Source: Alphaproteobacteria bacterium UBA1002 (lineage in GTDB: Bacteria > Pseudomonadota > Alphaproteobacteria > Rickettsiales > UBA998). From it: a stretch of 11,570 bases of DNA. A program made the translations under genes and the position numbers. Under the pieces are notes generated by a model, which did not search any database, was not told the origin of the DNA, and saw only the letters and a program-made list of their open reading frames with translations. Shown here one piece after another: positions 6,717 through 11,570 of this stretch. The stretch lies in assembly GCA_002291845.1 (NCBI GenBank), contig DBAU01000038.1, forward strand, positions 1-11,570, in the 5' to 3' direction. The first letter of the stretch is position 1; each line of letters starts with the position of its first letter.

Positions 6717-8614
6717 ATATCGGCGCGTTCCGTCTGGTCTGTGCCTTCAGGGAAGCTGTTACCGAGCGACTGTACATTGATGCGGATGTTATCGACCCCC
6801 AGGTCAATCAGGAATGCGCGAACTGCAAGGGCCCGCGCCAGGGAAACACGACGCGCCAGACTTGATTGTTCTGGCGGGGCTGAGGCATAAGCCACGACCG
6901 TTACAATTTTATTCTTATCCACGGTCAGCTGACGCGCCAGTTCTTTCAAGGCATCTTGTGAGGCAATGGGAACTTCCATCTCTGATAAGGCAAACGGTAC
7001 AGTAACCGCTTTTTCACCCTTCTGATCATCCGTGCTTGCCGGGGCCGGTTGCCGCGCGGGAGGAAGTGCGGCCACTTCCTGCTCAATAATGGGCTCTATG
7101 GCGGTGGTGACAGTGGGCGGTGGGGGCGCCGCATCAGGCAGCTCCGGCATATCCACCGCAGAGGCGGGCTCATTCTCTTCAGGAAGGCTCGGCAAGCCGT
7201 CGCTTTCTTTCACCTGCTGATTGCGCACAATCTCAAGGGCTTCATTTCCTGTAGGCGGCGCAGCAGGGGCCTCGGCACCCAATGAGGGCAGGGGCTCAGA
7301 GGCACCGGTTGAATCCAGCGCTGGGAGTTCAGGCAAGCCATTTACGTCAGCTGACGTTGACATGTCTGGCGTAGTCACATCTGTCGCAGGCGCTGGCATG
7401 GGCTCAGGGACATCTATCGGCGGCTGAGAGACAGCCGGTGGTTCCTCTTTACCTATGAAGCCCAAGAATTTCTTCTTCAGGGTAGGGAAGAGGCCCTCGT
7501 CCTTGACAGGCTCCATTGCAGGTGTTGGTGCCGCTACGGTGGGCTCGGGTTCCACGCTTGGCGTAGGCTCGGTAACGGCGTCGATTGGCGGAATATCTGC
7601 TGCGGGAGCGGCTTCAGGTTGCGCGACGTCCGGAATCGGCGCTGCGTCGAGAATTTGTGGGCTCCCTTCCGAGATGTCTGTGGCCGGTGCAGAAACTGCG
7701 GGTAGCGGCTCGGGGGCAGGGACAGGCTCGGGGAGAGCCTCTGCAATGGGTGCGGGCTCTGGCTCCGGCTCCGGTTCAGGCTTCGCAGAGGATTTTGGCA
7801 GCGCTTCTGAAATGGGCTCTGGCACTGGCTCTGGCGTCGTTTCTGCCGCAGGGGGCGTAGAATCAGAGGCTGGTGCCACAGATGCGGCGGGTGTTTCAGC
7901 GTTTGGTGGAGCGATCTCTGGAAATGGCTCAAACTCCATGGCTTCAAAATCAGGATCAGGGAGTGCCTCGGGAGAAGCCGGTGCGGGCACAGGCTCTGGC
8001 TCTGGGATAGGCTCAGGAGTAGGTGCTGCTGGGGCAGGCGCAGGCGCTGCGATGGGCTCGGGGGCCGGCTCCAACATTTCTTCAAATTGTTTTTGCGGAG
8101 GCTGCGACGGTACGGATTCCGGCACTGGAACGGGAACTGCCTCCGGTGCAGAAATTTCGGACGGCTCCGGCATCTCAGGTGCCGGAAGCGGGGCTGGCAC
8201 GGGACGGCTCTCCGGGACCGGTAACGGCTTGGGTGCGGAGGCTTCTTTTGGGGCAGGCTTTGGCTTCGCCGGAGCCGGACGCTTGGCAGGTGCATCCGCT
8301 GGGCGCGGTGCCGAATCTGCGGCGCGAGGCGGGGCAGGAGGTTGATAGGCACGGCGCTGCGGTGGTGCGCCAGGGGTCGGCTCGCCAAACGGTATGCCGG
8401 CACGTGGCATCATGACACCATAGCCTCCTATGGGCTGCGTGGAGCGCCGCAGAGCCTCCAGCGCTTCGGAATAAACCTGCACACTCGGTTGTGCAGGGCG
8501 CAGGCGATTGCGTGCATACGCATGATCAGCGGAAGCCCACGCCAAAACACAGACGGAAGAGAGTAAAATCCAATGGGACGGGGAGCGCGAGTAAGATTCG
8601 TCCGATCGTTTCAT
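6704..8614 (-). CDS. Secreted Pro/Ala/Glu-rich protein with divergent OmpA-like C-terminal domain
   Basis: The 636-residue product starts with a signal peptide: basic start, hydrophobic WILLSSVCVLAWASA, probable cleavage after AYA at 32-34. Residues about 75-525 are an extended periplasmic linker dominated by Pro, Ala, Glu and Val with PEPEPEP-like runs, comparable in style to TonB linkers. Within it lies one non-proline island, LFPTLKKKFLGFIGKEE at 375-391. Residues about 536-636 resemble the OmpA/Pal peptidoglycan-binding fold (SLARALAVRAFLIDLGV at 591-607, then NIRINVQSLG). The usual GHTD segment is replaced by AYAS at 575-578, so the Asp that contacts diaminopimelate appears absent, while Arg 594 is kept. 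I recall this AYA-type variant from other alphaproteobacteria. It likely links the envelope to the cell wall. AGGAAG lies 10 bases before the ATG. Confidence 0.85.
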   Translation of the reverse strand: MKRSDESYSRSPSHWILLSSVCVLAWASADHAYARNRLRPAQPSVQVYSEALEALRRSTQPIGGYGVMMPRAGIPFGEPTPGAPPQRRAYQPPAPPRAADSAPRPADAPAKRPAPAKPKPAPKEASAPKPLPVPESRPVPAPLPAPEMPEPSEISAPEAVPVPVPESVPSQPPQKQFEEMLEPAPEPIAAPAPAPAAPTPEPIPEPEPVPAPASPEALPDPDFEAMEFEPFPEIAPPNAETPAASVAPASDSTPPAAETTPEPVPEPISEALPKSSAKPEPEPEPEPAPIAEALPEPVPAPEPLPAVSAPATDISEGSPQILDAAPIPDVAQPEAAPAADIPPIDAVTEPTPSVEPEPTVAAPTPAMEPVKDEGLFPTLKKKFLGFIGKEEPPAVSQPPIDVPEPMPAPATDVTTPDMSTSADVNGLPELPALDSTGASEPLPSLGAEAPAAPPTGNEALEIVRNQQVKESDGLPSLPEENEPASAVDMPELPDAAPPPPTVTTAIEPIIEQEVAALPPARQPAPASTDDQKGEKAVTVPFALSEMEVPIASQDALKELARQLTVDKNKIVTVVAYASAPPEQSSLARRVSLARALAVRAFLIDLGVDNIRINVQSLGNSFPEGTDQTERADIFLK

Positions 8615-8644
8615 GGGGCGCTAACTTCCTGAAGGCTGGGCAGA

Positions 8645-8679
8645 CACGGCTTATAAAAAGCGGAAAAAAACTAGCCGTG
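8645..8679. repeat. Inverted repeat in the gap between the IMPase-like and OmpA-like genes
   Basis: CACGGCT (8645-8651) and AGCCGTG (8673-8679) form a 7-bp stem with a 21-base A/T-rich loop, in the 80-base gap downstream of the phosphatase stop and upstream of the OmpA-like ATG. The T-rich run lies inside the loop, not after the stem, so it does not look like a standard terminator. A TATAAG hexamer on the minus strand at the loop edge could be a -10 for the OmpA-like gene, but no good -35 pairs with it. Confidence 0.35.
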
Positions 8680-8694
8680 CAAGTAGATATTAGG

Positions 8695-9543
8695 TTATTC
8701 CGGCGTTCCCTGTTTTTTTGGTACGCATGTGGCATTCAAAGCTTCGAATGCTTCCGGGCTGGCCGCCAAGATGCATCCCGTTTCATAGGGATCCCCAGGA
8801 TCACCGGGCATGGTTACTTGCCCGCCTGCTTCTTTCACAATCAGGATGCCCGCGGCCATATCCCATTTCTTGAGATGGGGAAACCAGCATGCATCGTAGC
8901 GCCCTGCTGCCACGTAGGCGAGGTCAAGCGCCGCCGCACCACTGCGCCGGATGACGCTATCAAGGTTGGAGGCGTTGCGGGTAAATTCCGAACACATGCC
9001 ATCGTACGGGCTGGTGACACGGGTAGTGCCCGTCACGAAATAGAAGTCACCTTTACGCGGGGCACAGCGCAAACGGCGATGATTGACATAGGCCCCATTG
9101 CCTTTTTCGGCGATGAACATTTCATCATGAATTGGATCGTAGACCACCCCGGCGATGATTTCTCGCCCGGTGGGTGAGATTTTCTCGACACCAATAGAAA
9201 TGCAGAAATAAGGAATGGCGTGGATAAAATTATTGGTACCATCCAGCGGATCGACCACCCAACGGTAATCGCAGTTGGGATCCCCAATCTCCCCGCTTTC
9301 TTCAAGTAAAAGCCCAAAACGGGGGCGTGCTTTTTCTAATTCTGCACGCAGAATTTTTTCGGCTCTTAGGTCAGATTCCGTCACAAAATTAGCCACGCCT
9401 TTGCGTGAAATCTGCAGGTTATCCACCTCACCGAAATCTCGCACCAGCCCTTTGGCGGCTTTCAGCGCCGCCGAGGTCATGACGTTGATCAGCGGCGTCT
9501 TGATAGGGTAAGCGGCAGAAAGACTTTGGCGTTTGTCGTACAT
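8695..9543 (-). CDS. suhB: Inositol monophosphatase family protein (SuhB-like)
   Basis: Members of this Mg- and Li-sensitive family hydrolyse inositol 1-phosphate or related sugar phosphates. SuhB proteins also assist rRNA antitermination. The 282-residue product has the metal-binding acidic pair E81-E82 in LLLEESGE, the motif WVVDPLDGTNNFIHAIPYF at 95-113 (ligands Asp 98 and Asp 101), and the second motif WDMAAG at 227-232 with Asp 228. VTESD at 54-58 is the usual N-terminal motif. The start is uncertain: from ATG 9543 about 15 residues precede the PLINVM segment where relatives tend to begin, and no Shine-Dalgarno is obvious. It lies 63 bases after efp and 80 before the OmpA-like gene, so it may share their transcript. 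The substrate is not determinable, and the symbol reflects overall similarity only. Confidence 0.92.
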   Translation of the reverse strand: MYDKRQSLSAAYPIKTPLINVMTSAALKAAKGLVRDFGEVDNLQISRKGVANFVTESDLRAEKILRAELEKARPRFGLLLEESGEIGDPNCDYRWVVDPLDGTNNFIHAIPYFCISIGVEKISPTGREIIAGVVYDPIHDEMFIAEKGNGAYVNHRRLRCAPRKGDFYFVTGTTRVTSPYDGMCSEFTRNASNLDSVIRRSGAAALDLAYVAAGRYDACWFPHLKKWDMAAGILIVKEAGGQVTMPGDPGDPYETGCILAASPEAFEALNATCVPKKQGTPE

Positions 9544-9606
9544 GAATCAGGTATCAACTTTACAAATTTTATCAACGCACACTAACAACAGTGTCCATAT
9601 GACCGG

Positions 9607-10170
9607 TTATTTTGCGCGTTCGACGTAAGAAAACTCGCTGGTATTTACCACAATCGCGTCGCCGGTTTCGATAAACGGTGGCACCATCACGCGCACGCCA
9701 TTTTCTAAAATCGCGGGTTTGTAGGACGACGCGGCCGTCTGGCCTTTCACCACCGGATCGGCTTCCGTGACGGTGAGGGTCACGTGCTCTGGCAAAGAAA
9801 CGGTGATCGGGTCACCCTCATAGCTCTCGACCTTCACAATCATACCATCTTGGAGGAAAGCGGCAGAATCACCAATCACATCCCCGGCCAGTGAAATCTG
9901 CTCAAAGGTTTCCGGGTGCATGAAAATCAGCGCATCGCCCTCTTTATAAAGGAATTGATAATCAATCTGATCCAGCCGAACGCGCTCCACCTTTTCATCG
10001 GAGCGGAAGCGCACATTGGTTTTGGTTCCTGCGCGTACATCTTTCATTTCCACTTGCATATACGCCCCGCCTTTGCCCGGCTGGGTATGCTGGGTGCGCG
10101 TCACGGCCCATAGCTTTCCATTATATTCCAGCACGTTGCCCACGCGAATGGAAACGCCATCAATTTTCAT
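9607..10170 (-). CDS. efp: Translation elongation factor P
   Basis: EF-P enters the E-site of ribosomes stalled on polyproline and speeds peptide bond formation. From ATG 10170 the product is 187 residues, the family's normal length. The N-terminal KOW-like domain has the loop QPGKGGAYMQVEMK near 30-43. Lys 33 corresponds to the residue beta-lysylated by EpmA in E. coli (Lys 34). The C-terminal OB-like domains end with PPFIETGDAIVVNTSEFSYV. The frame can be extended to a TTG at 10185, but that TTG overlaps the GGAG Shine-Dalgarno (nine bases before the ATG), so ATG 10170 is preferred. A clear client is nearby: the OmpA-like gene downstream encodes many proline runs (PPPP at 497-500, APP, PEP). 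Confidence 0.97.
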   Translation of the reverse strand: MKIDGVSIRVGNVLEYNGKLWAVTRTQHTQPGKGGAYMQVEMKDVRAGTKTNVRFRSDEKVERVRLDQIDYQFLYKEGDALIFMHPETFEQISLAGDVIGDSAAFLQDGMIVKVESYEGDPITVSLPEHVTLTVTEADPVVKGQTAASSYKPAILENGVRVMVPPFIETGDAIVVNTSEFSYVERAK

Positions 10171-10219
10171 AAGCCGAAACTCCAACGATGCTTCAAATTT
10201 GCGCGGAACTTAGCAGCGG

Positions 10220-10259
10220 TAAGGGCAGGGCGCAATGGCGGAGTTTTACTCTGCCCTTA
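10220..10259. repeat. Inverted repeat spanning the end of thiE
   Basis: TAAGGGCAG (10220-10228) and CTGCCCTTA (10251-10259) form a 9-bp perfect stem enclosing 22 bases that include the thiE stop codon. It sits between thiE and efp on the minus strand. No T-run follows, so it is not a canonical terminator. It may protect the thiE 3' end, attenuate transcription into efp, or be chance. Confidence 0.4.
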
Positions 10260-10956
10260 TTCTGGCAAACGATGCTGCAAAGGCTTTTACTGCCTCGGCA
10301 GGTCCGTGGGGGTGATTCCATACGGAGGACAGGGCCGCGATGAAATCCGCCCCAGCCGCCACCATCGGCCCACAGTTATCTGGTGTCATGCCACCGATGG
10401 CTACGCAGGGAAGCGTCGTGAATGTACTCCACCAGCTTAGCAGTTCGATATCTGGCGTTCCCCATTTTGCCAATGATTCCGGCGTTTTTGAAGTGGTGGG
10501 ATGGAAGGCTCCAAACGCCACATAATCGGCACCAAACTCTCCAGCTTCCATGGCTAAATGACGTGAGGCGTGGCAACTTACACCAATGACCTTTTCCGGC
10601 CCAAGTAAAGCACGTGCTTCGGCCACGGAGCCGTCCTCCTGTCCCAGATGCACCCCATCAGCATTGGCCTCAAGGGCCAGTTGCGGGCTGTCATTCAGGA
10701 TGAATGCGACCTGATGCGCATGGCAAATGCGCTTCAGCTGCTTCGCAGCATAGAGGATATGCTCTTCTTTCGCATGGATGTGGGTGAGCCGTCCCGGGCC
10801 GGGAGGCGCGTTATCCTTCAAGCGCAACTGAAAGGCACCCACCGTGCCGGGGCTTGCGGTGAGTGCCATCTCAAGCTGAGTGGAAAAGGTTTCCAGGTCA
10901 ATCTGGGGTGGGGAAATCAGATAGAGCTGCGGCGGGGTGCGTTCAGACTCACGCAT
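10246..10956 (-). CDS. thiE: Thiamine-phosphate synthase
   Basis: ThiE joins HMP pyrophosphate and thiazole phosphate to make thiamine monophosphate in the cytosol. The 236-residue TIM barrel shows QLRLK at 43-47, the Mg/pyrophosphate residues N88-D89 in ILNDS, HLGQED at 103-108, GVSCH at 125-129, FGAFHPTTSKT at 148-158, AIGG at 186-189 and a C-terminal phosphate loop AAGADFIAALSSV at 200-212. An insert (NAPPGPGRLTHIHAKEEH, 49-66) after the first strand is longer than I expect for standard ThiE and may reflect a ThiE-like branch. The start ATG overlaps the end of cyaY by 8 bases, and GGGCAGG lies six bases upstream, inside cyaY. No thiamine riboswitch is visible upstream of either gene. Confidence 0.94.
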   Translation of the reverse strand: MRESERTPPQLYLISPPQIDLETFSTQLEMALTASPGTVGAFQLRLKDNAPPGPGRLTHIHAKEEHILYAAKQLKRICHAHQVAFILNDSPQLALEANADGVHLGQEDGSVAEARALLGPEKVIGVSCHASRHLAMEAGEFGADYVAFGAFHPTTSKTPESLAKWGTPDIELLSWWSTFTTLPCVAIGGMTPDNCGPMVAAGADFIAALSSVWNHPHGPAEAVKAFAASFARIRAE

Positions 10957-11272
10957 GGAAGGCCTGCCCGGTCAGGTGGTTCAGCTCATCCAGAAAGAGG
11001 CGTGGAAAGGTTTGGCCATTGGGAAGCACCCACCCATCTCCCACAGGCCGGAAGTGATGGCCACCACTGACCGGCGAGGAAAGCCATAACTCACGCGCAG
11101 CGGTGTGGCGGCTGATGACAAAAGTTCTACCATCTTCAAGCTTCACGCTCAGCATGCCATCCTGCCCGTCAATATCGAGCAGCCCCTGCGTATCCTGCGC
11201 TTCAAGCGCATCCTGAAGGCGGGCGATATCCTCACCGCAGCGATCGTGGAATGCGGATTCATTGATTGTCAT
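10949..11272 (-). CDS. cyaY: Frataxin-family protein CyaY
   Basis: CyaY is the bacterial frataxin that binds iron and modulates IscS-dependent iron-sulfur cluster assembly. From ATG 11272 the product is 107 residues, the family's normal size. The first helix carries acidic residues (EDIARLQDALEAQD, 14-27), followed by the beta sheet LLDIDGQDGMLSVKLEDGRT (31-50), FVISRHTAARELWLSS (51-66), GGHHFRP at 70-76 and a final helix with FLDELNHL. The conserved IxRxxxxxxxWLxSxxGGxHF pattern is clear. A GTG at 11275 is in frame, but the ATG three bases later has the better-spaced GAGGA. Its stop overlaps the thiE start in an 8-base ATGCGTGA overlap. A promoter candidate lies 27 bases upstream. Confidence 0.93.
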   Translation of the reverse strand: MTINESAFHDRCGEDIARLQDALEAQDTQGLLDIDGQDGMLSVKLEDGRTFVISRHTAARELWLSSPVSGGHHFRPVGDGWVLPNGQTFPRLFLDELNHLTGQAFHA

Positions 11273-11298
11273 CACATCCTCATAAAAACACTTACGCC

Positions 11299-11327
11299 TA
11301 TCTAGGCAATGCGCTAGAAGGTGTCCA
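11299..11327 (-). promoter_or_regulatory. Candidate promoter for cyaY-thiE
   Basis: On the minus strand TGGACA (11322-11327) is followed by exactly 17 bases and then TAGATA (11299-11304). The -35 matches consensus at five of six positions, the -10 at three. Transcription would begin about 20 bases before the cyaY ATG. A short dyad, GCCTA/TAGGC (11296-11307), covers the -10 and could be an operator. Confidence 0.4.
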
Positions 11328-11359
11328 GAGTTCGTTGTGTGACTGCTTTGTAATCTCCC

Positions 11360-11570
11360 ATGCCACGTAAACCGGCTACCCCTTCCCGTCGCGGTGACGG
11401 CCCGCGCCTGACGACGGATCGTCCCAAGCGCGCTGACACTGCAGCGACGCGCATTTCTCCGCGAAGTGGCGGGGGCGGTCCGCGTAAACCGGCGCGCGGG
11501 GGCAATGGTGGCGGAGGGGGGCGACGCAAGAAGCCTCAGAAAACCAGCCTGTGGGTAAAAATAAAGCGTA
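11360..11570 (+). CDS. N-terminus of a basic Gly/Arg/Lys-rich protein, possibly a class A penicillin-binding protein (cut by the window edge)
   Basis: ATG 11360 opens a frame of 70 codons that runs off the window. An in-frame TAA at 11351-11353 fixes the 5' limit. The visible part is disordered and strongly basic: MPRKPATPSRRGDGPRL, then RSGGGGPRKPARGG (35-48), a glycine run at 50-54, RRKKPQ at 55-60 and TSLWVKIKR at 62-70. Such a basic tail ending in a Trp-containing segment just before an expected membrane helix is what I associate with alphaproteobacterial PBP1A-type glycosyltransferase/transpeptidases, but nothing catalytic is in view. DEAD-box helicases or other RNA-binding proteins can look similar. 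It is divergent from cyaY. No Shine-Dalgarno is seen. A TGTAAT hexamer at 11349-11354 lies too close for a normal leader. Confidence 0.55.
   Translation, partial: MPRKPATPSRRGDGPRLTTDRPKRADTAATRISPRSGGGGPRKPARGGNGGGGGRRKKPQKTSLWVKIKR

Noticed and set aside
6366..6807. Two minus-strand frames of 82 and 103 residues at the exporter/OmpA junction
   Set aside because: They lie opposite the exporter end and the small plus-strand gene, begin inside the OmpA-like gene or gap, and look less protein-like than the plus-strand reading.
7455..8345. 296-residue plus-strand frame, Gly/Ser/Ala-rich
   Set aside because: It is the exact antisense of the Pro/Glu linker of the OmpA-like gene. Codons for Pro, Ala and Glu read backwards give Gly, Ser and Leu-type codons and few stops, so the open length is a composition effect. 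No ribosome site or recognisable domain.
7534..8403. 289-residue minus-strand frame, Arg/Leu/Pro/Ser-rich
   Set aside because: A frame-shifted reading of the same low-complexity linker; the signal peptide and OmpA-like domain belong to the other frame.
8491..9177. 228-residue plus-strand frame
   Set aside because: Antisense to the start of the OmpA-like gene and most of the inositol-monophosphatase gene, which has its catalytic motifs on the minus strand.
10171..10185. Five extra N-terminal residues on EF-P from a TTG codon
   Set aside because: The TTG overlaps the GGAG ribosome site used by ATG 10170, and the shorter form has the normal EF-P N-terminus and length.
10957..11359. Thiamine (THI-box) riboswitch upstream of cyaY-thiE
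   Set aside because: The leader before cyaY is too short and I see no CTGAGA-type conserved core in this region.
11314..11529. 71-residue minus-strand Pro/Arg-rich frame
   Set aside because: Antisense to the Gly/Arg/Lys-rich start of the right-edge gene; homopolymer-like composition with no ribosome site.
1..11570. CRISPR array, tRNA, rRNA, insertion sequence or prophage signs
   Set aside because: No regularly spaced direct repeats, no cloverleaf or rRNA signature, and no transposase or integrase motif seen on either strand. I scanned by eye, so a small structured RNA could be missed.

Overview
The window reads as a chromosomal segment of an alphaproteobacterium of moderate GC content (judged by eye, not computed). 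The pointers are the hfq-hflX pair, a pgk gene linked to a DhnA-type class I aldolase, and a thiE / efp / suhB-like / OmpA-like cluster of the kind I recall from Rhodospirillales-like genomes. No database search was possible, so the lineage is inference. No mobile element, CRISPR array, rRNA or tRNA was seen.

Left end, minus strand (1-1775): a 3'-truncated hflX (ribosome-associated GTPase) follows hfq (RNA chaperone). A likely but unrecognised 104-aa gene lies upstream of hfq, separated from it by a short gap with a perfect TATAAT box. A divergent promoter region (1776-1945) separates this block from the plus-strand genes.

Central block, plus strand (1946-6696): pgk, an unrecognised 144-aa gene one base after it, and a class I fructose-bisphosphate aldolase form a glycolytic/gluconeogenic operon. 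An ABCB/MsbA-like exporter follows after 64 bases that contain a 12-bp perfect palindrome. Beyond its stop codon the same reading frame stays open to 6696. That stretch holds an unrecognised small protein with a good Shine-Dalgarno before an internal ATG (50 aa), or, more speculatively, an AUU start (71 aa).

Right block, minus strand (6704-11275, transcribed right to left): cyaY (frataxin) overlaps thiE by 8 bases, then come efp, an inositol-monophosphatase family gene and a secreted, very proline/alanine/glutamate-rich protein with a divergent OmpA-like C-terminal domain. At the right edge (11360 onward, plus strand) begins a truncated gene with a basic, Gly/Arg/Lys-rich N-terminus, perhaps a class A penicillin-binding protein.

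Most of the window is core metabolism and housekeeping: central carbon flux (pgk, fba), post-transcriptional control (hfq), ribosome rescue and elongation (hflX, efp), iron-sulfur and thiamine supply (cyaY, thiE) and envelope (ABC exporter, OmpA-like). I see no clear new multi-gene system. The best leads are the small gene at 6481-6696, the pgk-coupled unknown at 3159-3593 and the hfq-upstream unknown at 1461-1775.
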